Source of the DNA: Mytilus galloprovincialis
Lineage: Eukaryota > Mollusca > Bivalvia > Mytilida > Mytilidae
Assembly: GCF_965363235.1 (NCBI RefSeq)
Contig: NC_134839.1
Span: 81,183,410 to 81,247,409 of the forward strand
Direction of reading: 5' to 3'
DNA: 64,000 bases
A program made the translations under genes and the position numbers. The notes beneath the pieces were generated by a model, which was not told where the DNA came from, ran no database searches, and worked only from the letters and a program-made list of their open reading frames with translations. The number at the start of each line of letters is the position of its first letter. The first letter of the stretch is position 1. Below, piece by piece: positions 48,437 through 59,573 of the stretch.

Positions 48437-49075
48437 ACACATTTATTAAAAAAACAGTTGTTGGCATGACACGGGTTATGTTCTTCTCATATATGTTATG
48501 ATGGTATGATACAAAACCCCTAACGGGAAGGATTGTGCCTGATATTCATATGATGAAATCATAATCTTTCAATCAGTTTAATTGAAGTTTGGAGCTGGCA
48601 TGTTAGTTAACTGCTAGTAGTCTGTCGTTATTTATGTATTATTGTCATTTTGTTTATTTTCTTTGGTTACATCTTCTGACATCAGACTCGGACTTCTCTT
48701 GAATTGAATTTTAAATGTGCGTATTGTTATGCATTTACTTTTCTACATTGGCTAGAGGTATAGGGGGAGGGTTGAGATCTCATAAACATGTTTAACCCCG
48801 CCGCATTTTTGCGCCTGTCCCAAGTCAGGAGCCTCTGGCCTTTGTTAGTCTTGTATTTTTTTAATTTTAGTTTCTTGTGTACAATTCGGAAATTAGTATG
48901 GCGTTCATTATCACTGAACTAGTATATATTTGTTTAGGGGCCAGCTGAAGGACGCCTCCGGGTGCGGAAATGTCTCGCTAAATTTAAGACCTGTTAGTGA
49001 CCTTCTGCTGTTGTTTTTTCTATGGTCGGGTTGTTGTCTCTTTGACACATTCCCCATTTCCATTCTCAATTTTAA
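48437..49075 (+). repeat. 3' UTR of the RT element (includes repeat C)
   Basis: Continues directly from the RT stop. It includes GGTATAGGGGGAGGGTTGAG, TGTCCCAAGTCAGGAGCCTC, then GGGGCCAGCTGAAGGACGCC and CCCATTTCCATTCTCAATTT. The last part is the dispersed repeat C found alone at 28745, 32310 and 62545. Those copies are therefore probably 3' ends of this RT family. Confidence 0.7.
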
Positions 49076-49266
49076 TATATGCAGTTTGTACTTAAATGTA
49101 CTAGCCATACTCAAGTCTCCAAGTCTCTTTTTATGATTAAACTTAGAGAGAGAAAACAAAACAGTTTCCATCTCCTGGGACTGTATCTGATAAAGTGATC
49201 TATGTGACATAATCAGTGAAAAGATTTGTTGAGAGTTTGCCAAAGGAAGTCATGAAAATAAATGTG

Positions 49267-49333
49267 TAGCTGCGGAACCGTAGCGCTTAGGTCCTTATAA
49301 CATAAGGACCTAAGCGCTACGGTTCCGCAGCTA
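49267..49333. mobile_element. 67 bp minimal MULE (two TIR tips only)
   Basis: A perfect 32 bp inverted repeat starting TAGCTGCGGAACCGTAGCGC surrounds a 3 bp loop (AAC). Perfect 9 bp duplications ATAAATGTG flank it (49258-49266 and 49334-49342). Its tips match the TIR of the MULE at 18357-21409. The related block at 46225-46325 lacks the insert. Confidence 0.85.
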
Positions 49334-49440
49334 ATAAATGTGTAGCTGTGAAGTTGCTAACATGAGAGTACCCAAATTGCACCTATATTGTCAGTTTTTT
49401 AACCAACCTTTTTTAAGAACCAGACAGATTGTGAATTATT

Positions 49441-49453
49441 GGGGGGGGGGGGG
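49441..49453. repeat. G13 run
   Basis: Thirteen G residues after GTGAATTATT. 49460-51280 contains no gene I can support. Confidence 0.8.
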
Positions 49454-51283
49454 TGAATTAGTCTGTTGGCTTACATGATTTACCCTAATCACATTCAACA
49501 GTATCCCCCCCTATGAATTTTACTAACCCTCTATGGATCCGTAGGGGGTCAGTAGCGAACTATATAACTTATAATGGTCAACCAGTGCACCGCATGGCCA
49601 TTATAAAAAAATCCCGAAATGTATTGCTTGCAGAGGTTTTTTCTGTGTTCCCATAGCTGGACGGAACTTTTACGCTAAATATGTTATCATTAATTATGAT
49701 TTTGTGACTTTTAAATGAAGTACCTGTGATTACTAAGGAACTTTGTTCTGACCTCACTGATAATGGAAAATGAAGCAGACGAAACATGGCGTCAGATGTT
49801 GTTGTCCAAACTTCGGTAATTTCCGTGGTACAATAAAATTTAAATTAACTTCACAAGTTACCAAAATTTCCGAATTCTTTTTTTTTTTGTAAACAAACAC
49901 AAATTCATGTCGTATTTCACATAGAAATTATTCGTATCTGTACCGTTTTTTCAAGTTCGCGTTGAAACGTTAAATTCGGCAGCCATTACAAAAAAATAAT
50001 CGTACGAGATTTAACGAGAGTGACGAAACTTTTCAGATGGGTCGTGTACAAATCTATAACAAATTATTATCTAATAGAACTGAAAAGTACTAAAAGGAAA
50101 GATAAAGCCTGATAAATAATTTGGAGTTATCGTCAGGGAGATAATTCCTTAGTACCAAATGATTTTCAAACTATTGTCATAGCCATTACGTATTATTGTG
50201 GAGATTCCTATTTAGAAAACTTTGGTCTTTATGATAAGGTTCGATCGGGGCTTCTGTCAAGTAGTTATGGCATGCAATGACCCAACAAATAATCGACAGT
50301 AAATTGTTTATCTTGTATAAGTTACTATAAGACTTCAAAGTATTTTGCACTAAAAATCATCTTGGGTCAAACCGAATCGATTTTTTGGGTTGATTTTTTT
50401 TACCATATCATAAAGTAATAACTAATAGTGTAATAAATAGAATTTGTAATGAAAAAATAAAGATTCAATTTTTTGCTGAAATTTTTGTACCCACGAGTCA
50501 CCTTAAGAATAACAAGGTTGAAAAATGAGGTGTCATAGCAGGTTCATATCACCCAAACCAGAAGGTCACACCATATGTATATTCAAGCACGTGTATGCAC
50601 TGGTTTACAAACAAATTGTGCCATTCAAATAATACTTATACCCACAAACACAAACGACCAAACTCATTAGGTACTTTATTTTACATAAATATTCATATCA
50701 AATTTTACTCTCCATTCCTTATATGTGAGATCCTACCTGCCTCGGTCAAATGTGAAAGGTTGTACGCATTCGTGGTAAGTAATCAAATCATATATTTCCG
50801 AAAGAAATCATGAGAGCACATAAGTGGAACAGAAATTCGGCATTTAAGTTTAAGCCATCAAATAAACTAAAGAAGAAACACCCGAGGAAAATCTCAAACA
50901 AAGCAGTCAGACAAACATAAGAGGGGACATTTCATCTGACCATACCATTTCAATAGTCTTAACAGAACCTCGAAGTATTACAACATCTATGTTCAGGAGG
51001 TCAAGAAGGGAAGCAAATATCATCTTAAATAGTAATAAAGCAACCACAGTTAGGTAACACATTCTCTTATTACAATAAGGCTGAAAGTTTTTAATTTTAC
51101 GATGTTCATTAGCACACGAACAGAAGGTGAATTGCATAAATTTCAAATAATAATACATTACAAAAAATCCATTTACTCAATTTACAGCTGACATTTTCCA
51201 AGTATGACGAGTTACAGCCTGGAAATGATCACTAATAACCGTATCCGTAAATCTTTAACTTAAATAACCACCAATAATGTTCC

Positions 51284-52188
51284 CATGCGCGTAGCTACGT
51301 TTACGTCAATACGCCCGGGCGTACACTTAAATTTGGTAAAAAAAAATATATTTTCATCTAAATGAAATTAAAAGAATTGGTTCACAGTACGTCAACCAAT
51401 TACAAATAAGAGTGACGAAAATTAGTATCATATTATACATTTTTTTCATTTTCTGTCTCGTGAAATCTTTACTCACTTTCCTTTTTCAAGCAATTCATTA
51501 TGTGCTAAGATTCGATATGGGGTTTACATTTTTTGTCGAGCCATTGAAATATGTCGCGAAAACGAGACATTTCGATCCTAAACCTCGTCGGCGGTGCCAA
51601 TATTACAACTACACATGTATGTATGTACATATATGTTCAGTATGCGATTAAAGTTTTAAGATATCAATAACTTTGTCAAACCTTCGTAAAATTTTACGCT
51701 AGCTGGACAAAAACTGTTCATGGTCATAATGACGAAATCCATATTTCATGGATAAAGGGATTTTTTTTGCATTTACAGTTTATGGTTAGAATTTGTTACC
51801 TGTCAATTACTTTGTTAAACCTTCGTCGAATTTAATGAAACTTTCTTGATTTTTTTTCATGGTTCATTTTTGAATCAAATTTATTGTCGTTCATTTTTCA
51901 GTTTTATTCTGTGCTTTCTTTACGCAATTTAAATCAGACGATCAGTAATTTTTTTAAAAACGTTTATTTCGAGCGACATTGATGTGTGTTTTGTAGACGA
52001 AACGCGCGTCTAGCGCAAGGGCGAAATTCAATCCTTGTATCTATGATGATTTAATTTACATGATAAATTTATAAACCTCCATATTTTGTCATGAAACTTG
52101 TGCAAAAATAAATATTCCTGACCAAGAAAAAATATCTAAAGAAAATATTTCATTCGTTTAAATCCTATAATGGACTGATAAATGAATA
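51284..52188 (+). mobile_element. Family 2 hAT-like element, copy C, 3' truncated
   Basis: Begins with CATGCGCGTAGCTACG like copy A and is nearly identical to it up to GATAAATGAATATA. It then stops where the segmental duplication begins (CATACACAG). Its left flank GTTCC equals the right flank of copy A. The 79-codon frame at 51412-51651 recurs. Confidence 0.8.
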
Positions 52189-52193
52189 TACAT

Positions 52194-52818
52194 ACACAGT
52201 TAGATTTGGCATATCAAAGAACCCCTATTATTCAATTTTTGATGAAATCAAACAAAGTTTAATATTGGACCCTTTGGGCCCCTTATTCCTAAACTGTTGG
52301 GACCAAAACTCCCAAAAACTATCCTAACCTTCTTTTTATGGTCATAAACCTTGTGTTTAAATTTCAAAGATTTCTATTTACTTATACTAAAGTTATGGTG
52401 CAAAAACCAAGAATAATGCTTATTTGGGCCTTTTTTGGGCCCCTAATTCCTAAACAGTTGGAACCAAAACACCCAAAATCAATCCCAACCTTCCTTTTGT
52501 GGTCATAAACTTTGTTTCAAAATATCATTGATTTCTATTTACTTAAACTAAAGTTATAGTGCGAAAACCTAGAAAATGCTTATTTGGGCCCTTTTTGGCC
52601 CCTAATTCCTAAACTGGTGTGACCAAAACTTCCAAAATCAATCCCAACCTTCCTTTTATGCTCATAAACCTTGTGTTTAACTTTCATACATTTCTATTTA
52701 CTTAAACTAAAGTTATAGTGCGAAAACCAAAAGTATTCGGACGACGACGACGACGACGCTGACGCCAACGTGATACCAATATACGACCAAAAATTTTGAT
52801 TTTTTGCGGTCGTATAAA
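52194..52818 (+). repeat. Pearl-like element, right part (uninterrupted copy)
   Basis: Three ~160 bp units (ATTCCTAAAC at 52285, 52446 and 52605), a GACGACGACGACGACG tract, and the TGCGGTCGTATAAA end. Units one and two show the pre-insertion state of the array that carries the RT at 25568. Confidence 0.75.
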
Positions 52819-53160
52819 AATGGTAAAAGGTCAACTAAAGTACGAAGTTGAAGAGCATTGAGAACCAAATATGTATAAAAGTTTTGCCAGATACAGCTGA
52901 GGTAATCTATTTCTAAGGTAGAAAAGCTTAGAATTTCCGAAATTCTAAGTTTTGTAAACAGTTAAAATTTATAATTATGACCATATAAATAATAATTCAT
53001 GTGAACACAGAAGTGCTGACTACTGGGCTAGTGACACCCTCAGGGAATAAAAACTCCAGCAGCAGTAATAAACTCATCATAGATACAAGGATTGAAATTT
53101 TATATTTGCGCCAGATGCGCGTTTCGTTTAAAAAAGACTCACCAGTGACGCTCTAATGTT
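52819..53160 (-). repeat. Dispersed mussel repeat A, inverted
   Basis: Paralogue of 27587-27925, with ATGCGCGTTTCGTTTA and CTCACCAGTGACGCTC, ending at the left edge of the Ngaro-like element. Confidence 0.75.
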
Positions 53161-53171
53161 TTTTTTATTTT

Positions 53172-53380
53172 AATTAAAATTATATTTATTATAATTGGAG
53201 TTTATTATGAACTTGTCATCTCACTCTATTGGGTAGTTAATTATCTTTGCACACGGTCTATGATGTCACAGTGCACATTCCATTCTTATCTATATTGCTA
53301 CGTCATTACTTCTCACGATGTTGGGGTATGATATCTGATGCAAGGAATGCATGAACTTCTATTGTTTTGGTCAGCTTTTT
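53172..53380 (+). repeat. Split direct repeat A1
   Basis: Matches A2 (58110-58318) over 209 bp, e.g. GGAGTTTATTATGAACTTGT and TGCACACGGTCTATGATGTC. It probably contains or adjoins the element promoter. Confidence 0.85.
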
Positions 53381-53517
53381 TGTCAGGTTTTTTGACGTGA
53401 AACTGTGTACTTTGTTTATTTATACATCAAGAAGGACTTCTTCATATAGAATAACTTTGAGTTTAGTCTGATGTTAATATATTGGACAAATTATTTGTGT
53501 AAAACGTTCGTCTCGTT

Positions 53518-54963
53518 ATGGCTTCTAAAAGAAGGGATACCAGGAAAAGGACACGTGGTCCAGAACTAATCCGAATAATTGGACTTCAACAGAGCTGAAA
53601 GAGAAATTAGCTTTGCTAGGGATTAAAATATCCGAAAACTTCACTAATAAACAATTGAAGCGTATTTTCTTGGATAATAAAAAAAATAGTCCGGAAAGTT
53701 CTGACAATGGAAATACTGAAACTAACAACATCAGTGCTACTGTAAATACGTCTTTATCACCAAATATAGAAGATGATGTTATTCTATCACCTACAAATAC
53801 TCAAAATGCCGAATTTTCTAGCTTAATTCCGATAGCATCTACATCGCGGATGAATACAGTGGAACCCACGCCTTTACCAGTAATAGGTGCTTCTGCGCAT
53901 CAAAACCACGCATTTCCGCCCAGGACTGATCTCAACACGCTTGACTATGCTCTTGTTAACAACACTTTGCAATTATGTCAGCAAGTTATTGCCGGTGTTC
54001 CAAAACAGACTAATAATAATAAATTCAACTTGCATTCCGCCATGAACTTTAACCCCGGGCCTGGATCAACTTTACCCGTTAACCAAAACACATTTGGTGT
54101 TCAAAACCCTACGTTGGGAGAATTTACTCAAACAAACCCCAATCAGATGAATTTTCCGAACAGTTTTGCATCACAAGTTCCTATCTTTTCCATGCAAAAC
54201 CAACACATGCAAATGACAAAACATGGATATCCTGCCACAGCATTTTCCGGAGTTGATATGGTTTCTCCAGAGATTCGCACCAAAATCATCTCAGGTAAAG
54301 ACATAAACTTAAACATTCTTCTACGTCCAAACTATGAAACACCCAATCAGCAAAAGTTTAAGGAAAATGATGACCGATTAAAACGGAATTTAACTTTAGA
54401 CGAATTCATTATAGCTTTTGGAAGATTCAAAAAAAATTATGTGTCAAGTTTTTCCAAACAGGGCAGAGGAATTGGATTGCTACCTATCACACATAATTGA
54501 AACCGCAAATGTGTGGCCAGGAAAATATTTTGAATACCATAAAATGTTTAGCGCAAAATGTTCAATCATGTTACAAGAACACAATATAAAAATTGACTGG
54601 TCAAGGGGTGATTTAGAATTGAGACAAATGGTTTGTGCTGGATCTACAGTTAATATGTGCAATTTCTGTTCTTCAACACTTCACAAATCATCTATGTGTG
54701 GGAATAACAGGGGATATCAAAATTCTAAAACTCAACCTACACAGGATAAATATGGAAGAGATATTGTGGTGCATGATGGAATGCAAATCTGTAATAATTT
54801 TAATCAACCCAAAGGTTGTGTCAAACCTTATTGCCGATATGCTCACGTGTGTAAAATCTGCAAGAAAACCCATGGGAAGTTTGAATGTTCCACTAATAAA
54901 TCTATGCCAGGAACCCAACAGGAACATAACAAATCATTCCCAGTTAGACAGTCCCAACAGTAA
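53518..54963 (+). pseudogene. Gag-like protein of the Ngaro-like element
   Basis: ATG at 53518 opens a basic start (MASKRRDTRKRTRG). A frame change near 53565 leads into a SAP-like stretch (NWTSTELKEKLALLGIKI) and a long Asn/Pro/Gln-rich linker. A second change in an A8 run near 54430 leads to the zinc part. There, CNFCSSTLHKSSMC is a C-x2-C-x4-H-x4-C knuckle, CNNFNQPKGCVKPYCRYAH fits a CCCH finger, and CKICKKTHGKFEC is another C-x2-C-x3-H-x4-C. Such proteins package element RNA. The two one-base shifts break it, unless one is a sequencing error. The RT frame starts just after its stop. Confidence 0.7.
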
Positions 54964-54973
54964 ATCAAAATGA

Positions 54974-56612
54974 CTAGATTCTATTGATACAACAGATGTT
55001 CCGTCAACACCTATAAACATTGATCAATTAGAAAGGGAACTTTTAAATCATCCAGATAGGCATTTTGTGAACTTTTTATGTAACAGCCTTCGTTATGGAT
55101 TTGATATGTTAGTTTCAGATGTAAATTTACCTATTTATGAATGTAAAAATTCTTTAACTGCCAGGAAAAATCCTGAAGTAGTCACAAATTTGTTACAACA
55201 GGAGGTTGATAAAGGTTTTTTAAAGGGCCCTTTTTCTCAACCCCCTTTTTTAAGTTATAGAGTAAGTCCATTGGGTATTGCTACACACAAATATTCCAAA
55301 AAACAAAGGCTTATAATTGATTTATCATCTCCTCATAATTTAGATGAGCACTACAGTGTTAACGATTTAATAGAAAAAGACCTATGTTCCTTGACATACA
55401 TTAAAATTGATGATGCTATTAATGCGATTCAAAGATATGGTTCTAAGTCCCTATGTTGTAAGGTGGACATCTCAGATGCGTTCAAACAACTTCCGATTAA
55501 AAAAGAACAGTGGCATCTCTTTTGTGTCAAGTGGAATGGTCAGTACTATCATTACGTTCGTTTACCTTTTGGGTGTCGTTCTAGTCCCCGTCTGTTCGAC
55601 TCTTTATCTACAAGTGTGTGCTGGATAGCTCAGAACAATTATGATATCAAAGTCATTTTCCATCTTTTAGATGACTTTTTAACTGTAGACAAACCTTCTG
55701 ATTGTGGAGAAAGAACAATGGCGTTGTTAAGCCTTATTTTTAACAAACTTAATATTCCTTTGTCAAGTAAGAAGACTGTTGGACCAGTTTGTGAACTAGA
55801 ATACCTAGGCATTATTTTGGACACAATTAATATGCAGGCTAGACTTCCGTTAGACAAGGTTGAGAGAATCACACAATTTATAAGTTTTGTTTTAGATAAA
55901 AAAATCTTGTACGCGTAGAGAACTCGAACAATTACTTGGACATCTTAACTTTGCTACTAGAGTAATTCTGCCAGGTCGAGCCTTTGTTACTTACCTATAT
56001 AGACTGATGTGTTCTGTCAAAGAGAGCCACCATTATGTCCATTTAAATAAAGAGTGTAAATCTGATTTAACAATGTGGCTACAATTTTTGTCAACGTGGA
56101 ATGGAATTAACATGTTCTATGAATCTCATTTAACATCTGCAGCTGACATGCATTTATTTAGGGATGCTTCGTCTACCATTGGTTTTGGAGGTTTTTATCA
56201 AGGAAAATGGTTTTGTGACACTTGGCCTACAGACCTCCCAACTATTTCGGATAAAACTCTATCTATCGCTTTTTTGGAGTTATATCCTATCGTGGTATCA
56301 GCTGTTTTATGGGGAAAAGGATGGTATAAAAAGCGCATTTTATTTCACTGTGACAATTTAGCGTCTGTTATTATTCTAACTAAAGGTCGGTCAAAAGATC
56401 CAATAATCATGAAACTGATGAGACGTCTTGTTCTGTGTGCAGCAAAATTTAACTTTGCATTTTACAGCGAACATGTGCCTGGAAAAATGAACTTAATCGC
56501 TGACTCTTTATCTCGTTTACAGATGAACAAATTTCATCAGTTAGCACCAGAGGCAGAGAAAGCAGCAACTCCTTGTCCAACCCTGGAAGAGATTATTTGG
56601 ACATCGCAGTAG
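54974..56612 (+). pseudogene. RT-RNase H of the Ngaro-like element, one frameshift
   Basis: The frame is open from 54974, after an in-frame TGA; the first ATG is 55067. In the 283-residue part from that ATG, KVDISDAF (132-139) is RT motif A, VRLPFGCRSSP is motif B, and LLDDFL (200-205) carries the catalytic aspartates. An A7 run near 55905 shifts the frame. Read on, the second part starts TRRELEQLLGHLNF and holds RNase H residues: D in FRDASS, E in LELYPIV, D in HCDN and D in LIADSLSR. The layout is that of DIRS/Ngaro elements, whose RT copies RNA through a circular intermediate. The end overlaps the recombinase frame by 40 bases. Confidence 0.8.
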
Positions 56613-57592
56613 AAAATTTACAAACATTCGCTGTTGCAGATTCAACTAAAGCTTTGTACAACGTGGGATATGAACATTATCTTAAGTTCTTACAATTACA
56701 AGGATCAACTTGGTCAACTTTCCAGTTACCACCAGTTTCTGAGAACTTGTTGATGCGTTTCATAGCCTATTGCGAATCTGATAAACATCTGAGATATTCC
56801 ACCATTAAATCCTACCTATGTGGTATACGTTTCTATTACTTACTTAAAGGGGGTGTTAATCCATTAGAGAATTTTGTTGGTAAACCATTGCCAAAATTAA
56901 AATCAGTATTAGTAGGTTTGAAAAAGAAACATGCCATTATGCCTAAGAGAATTCGTTTACCCATAACATTTGATATTTTATACAAAATGTGTTTTTTACT
57001 ACGCAATTGTATTTTTGATAGTTATACAGACGTTTTAATAGAAGCTGCATGTGTAACAGCTTTTTTCGGGTTTTTAAGATGTGGTGAATTTTCTGTTAAT
57101 GATACAAAAAAATTTGATCATGAATCAAATTTGTGTCTGAGTGATGTTCAAATATCAAATGATTGTATTTTTGTGCACCTTAAGAAATCTAAGACTGATC
57201 CTTTTAGGTATGGTATTACTATTCATTTGTTCAAAAACAATACAGATATATGTCCTGTAGTAGTACTTCAAAAATACTATAGACTCAGAATGAGTATTTT
57301 TAGCAATTCTGAGTCCTTTTTTATTACTAATAAAGGTGATCCATTGTCAAGAAATTTTTTCATTTCTCATGTAAAATGTACATTAGACAAATTAGGATTA
57401 TCCAGCGAAAAGTATAATGGTCATTCATTCAGAAGTGGTGCTGCAACTACTGCACACAAAGCACGACTGGAAGATCATCTTATTCAAACTTTGGGACGAT
57501 GGTCCTCAGATTGTTATACCAAATATATTCATACCTCTCTAGATGTACTTAGACAAGCTCAAATTCAAATGACCTCTACTTTGAACAATTAA
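56573..57592 (+). CDS. Tyrosine recombinase of the Ngaro-like element
   Basis: Open over 339 codons with no break, counting from a TTG. No early ATG exists, so it may be made by frameshift from the RT-RNase H frame (offset -1, overlap 56573-56612) or from a spliced RNA. The N-terminal half is a core-binding-like helical domain. The catalytic half has Arg169 in FFGFLRCGE, Lys204-207 in VHLKKSKTDP, His294-x2-Arg297 in NGHSFRSG, Trp320 in LGRWSS, and the likely nucleophile Tyr328 in CYTKYIHTS. It would integrate the circular DNA form instead of an integrase. All catalytic positions are present. Confidence 0.85.
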   Translation: MSNPGRDYLDIAVENLQTFAVADSTKALYNVGYEHYLKFLQLQGSTWSTFQLPPVSENLLMRFIAYCESDKHLRYSTIKSYLCGIRFYYLLKGGVNPLENFVGKPLPKLKSVLVGLKKKHAIMPKRIRLPITFDILYKMCFLLRNCIFDSYTDVLIEAACVTAFFGFLRCGEFSVNDTKKFDHESNLCLSDVQISNDCIFVHLKKSKTDPFRYGITIHLFKNNTDICPVVVLQKYYRLRMSIFSNSESFFITNKGDPLSRNFFISHVKCTLDKLGLSSEKYNGHSFRSGAATTAHKARLEDHLIQTLGRWSSDCYTKYIHTSLDVLRQAQIQMTSTLNN

Positions 57593-57676
57593 AATTTGTA
57601 CTGACAGTAAGGAGTGAATTGATTTTTATCCTTTTCATTATTTCAACTTGGGGCTACAGCTGCAAGCATCTGTATT

Positions 57677-57829
57677 TGGCTATTTCGATACAAAATTTTT
57701 AGTCAATCTATGAAAAATTATCTCAATTCCAAGTTTCAAGATTTAGCTAGAGTTATCTCCCTTTGCATATGGAGATAGAACATTATACATTATTGGTTTT
57801 TAATTGCAGTTGTATAAGTCCCCAGTTGC
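57677..57829 (+). repeat. Split direct repeat B1
   Basis: Matches B2 (59243-59396), with TCTCAATTCCAAGTTTCAAG and TTAATTGCAGTTGTATAAGT. 57830-58109 between B1 and A2 is AT-rich without a gene. Confidence 0.85.
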
Positions 57830-58109
57830 CATATTGTAAATAAATGCATATACTTTTAGATTCTTGAATAAATAATAGTTTAGTACTTAGTCTTTATATA
57901 TATTAATATACTTCTCATCACACTTACAGTTTATTACAAACTTCAGACATTTGTCCTTTAGAAATTGAGATTTGGGTTTATGCTTATGAGACAGCAACTC
58001 AAGGCATTATTATAATTTCTGTGTTAAAGAGTTTATGGGTGAACTAGAGACATTAATTTGGTATTAGATAAAACCATTTATAATAAATCAAGAACAAGTG
58101 AAGTCATAA

Positions 58110-58318
58110 AATTAAAATTATATTTATTATAATTGGAGTTTATTATGAACTTGTCATCTCACTCTATTGGGTAGTTAATTATCTTTGCACACGGTCTATG
58201 ATGTCACAGTGCACATTCCATTCTTATCTATATTGCTACGTCATTACTTCTCACGATGTTGGTGTATGATATCTGATGCAAGGAATACATGAACTTCTAT
58301 TGTTTTGGTCAGCTTTTT
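58110..58318 (+). repeat. Split direct repeat A2
   Basis: Second copy of A1, same length. Confidence 0.85.
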
Positions 58319-58531
58319 GCCACCACCTCCCCACCACTCTCCTTGCTGTCAGTGCCATGGGGACTTTCATTGATGTTATATATGTTGTTACATAGTGTGA
58401 TGATTGTGTTATATACTTTTTGTTTATTATTAGAATTTTACAATTGCTTGTCATTATTTTACTTTATTAATTTTTTTATTTTCTTTGTATTGTAATAACA
58501 AATAATATTAACAATTGAATCAATTTTTGAT

Positions 58532-59150
58532 ACCATACTGATGTATGGTCTAAATACCTTATTTTTAACGGTCTTTGTACCTCATTTTGACACCATACTG
58601 ACGTATGGTTTAATTTACATTGTTCTTTGATACTTATTACATATTTCTGATACCATACTGACGTATGGCCTGGTTACCTTTCTATAGCACCATACTGACG
58701 TATGGTTTAAACGCATCATTTGACACCATACTAACATATGGTTTTAATTTCTTATTTTGACACCATAATGACTTATGGTTTAAATTACCTTTTGACACCA
58801 TACTGACGTATGGTCTAAGCACCTCTTTTTTACACCATACTGACGTATGGTTTAAGCACCTCTTTTTGACACTATACTGACGTATGGTTTAAGCACCTCT
58901 TTTTGACACCATACTGACGTATGGTTTAAGCACCTCTTTTTGACACCATACTGACGTATGGTTTAAGCACCTCTTTTTGACACCATACTGACGTATGGTT
59001 TAAGCACCTCTTTTTGACACCATACTGACGTATGGTTTAAGCACCTCTTTTTGACACCATACTGACGTATGGTCTAAACATCCTATTTTTGATACCATAC
59101 TGACGTATGGTTTAAACATCTTGTTATTTTATACCATTTTTTGTTTGGTT
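58532..59150 (+). repeat. 37 bp tandem array of CCATACTGACGTATGG palindromes
   Basis: Fifteen units and one decayed unit carry CCATACTGACGTATGG (arms CCATAC/GTATGG around TGAC). Starts are 58533, 58593, 58653, 58690, 58726, 58763, 58798, 58835, 58872, 58909, 58946, 58983, 59020, 59057 and 59095. Units from 58798 to 59057 are exactly 37 bp apart and nearly identical (linker TTTAAGCACCTCTTTTTGA). The first ones are 60 bp apart and more diverged. The core TGACGTA resembles a CREB/ATF half-site. The array lies between A2 and B2 of the retroelement. Confidence 0.9.
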
Positions 59151-59242
59151 TATACTTCTATACAATGTATTGTTGGAACAATATACTTATGAACCTTTTA
59201 TATTTGTTTGTTAAAATCTTACTTTTTCATCTATTTTATGAA

Positions 59243-59396
59243 TGGCTATTTCGATACAAAAATTTTTAGTCAATCTATGAAAAATTATCTCAATTCCAAG
59301 TTTCAAGATTTAGTTAGAGTTATCTCCCTTTGCATATGGAGATAGAACATTATACATTATTGGTTTTTAATTGCAGTTGTATAAGTCCCCAGTTGC
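59243..59396 (+). repeat. Split direct repeat B2 (element end)
   Basis: Second copy of B1 with one extra A. Directly after it comes AAATAAAGTACGAAGTTGG, which matches the paralogue at about 27950. Confidence 0.85.
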
Positions 59397-59573
59397 AAAT
59401 AAAGTACGAAGTTGGAAAACAATGAGGATAAAAATTTCCTAAAAGTTTTGCCAAATATAATATAAGGATTTCGGTATAATATGGTATTATAAATTGCTTC
59501 TTTTTTTAAAATAATTATCATCATTATAGTTTTGGTTTAATATATTATATTTGTGAATATAATCATTACATTA

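Larger units (their letters stand above)
53172..59396 (+). mobile_element. Ngaro-like tyrosine-recombinase retrotransposon
   Basis: Split direct repeats have the order A1 - ORFs - B1 - A2 - B2. A1 is 53172-53380 and A2 58110-58318 (209 bp each, a few mismatches). B1 is 57677-57829 and B2 59243-59396. The genes in order are gag-like, RT-RNase H and tyrosine recombinase, with no methyltransferase domain. Split direct repeats without a methyltransferase fit Ngaro rather than DIRS1. There is no clear target duplication, as expected for integration by a recombinase. The paralogue at about 27925-27955 lacks it. Three single-base frameshifts sit in or near the genes, so this copy is dead but young. 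Confidence 0.85.

Noticed and set aside
49578..49787. 69-codon minus-strand frame with a good start context (CGCCATG)
   Set aside because: It ends at a stop without a consensus donor and shows no domain. Upstream sequence gives no promoter signal I could defend.
37920..51651. 79-codon frame with a hydrophobic segment in all three family 2 copies
   Set aside because: The whole elements are nearly identical, so conservation of the frame is uninformative. There is no transposase motif, and no promoter or splice evidence.
58251..58495. Short frames over the A2 repeat
   Set aside because: They lie in the split direct repeat of the retroelement and have no counterpart in A1.
58532..59150. CRISPR-like array
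   Set aside because: Repeats are regularly spaced, but the intervening text is also repeated (37 bp tandem units), the genome is eukaryotic and no cas genes exist. It is a tandem repeat.
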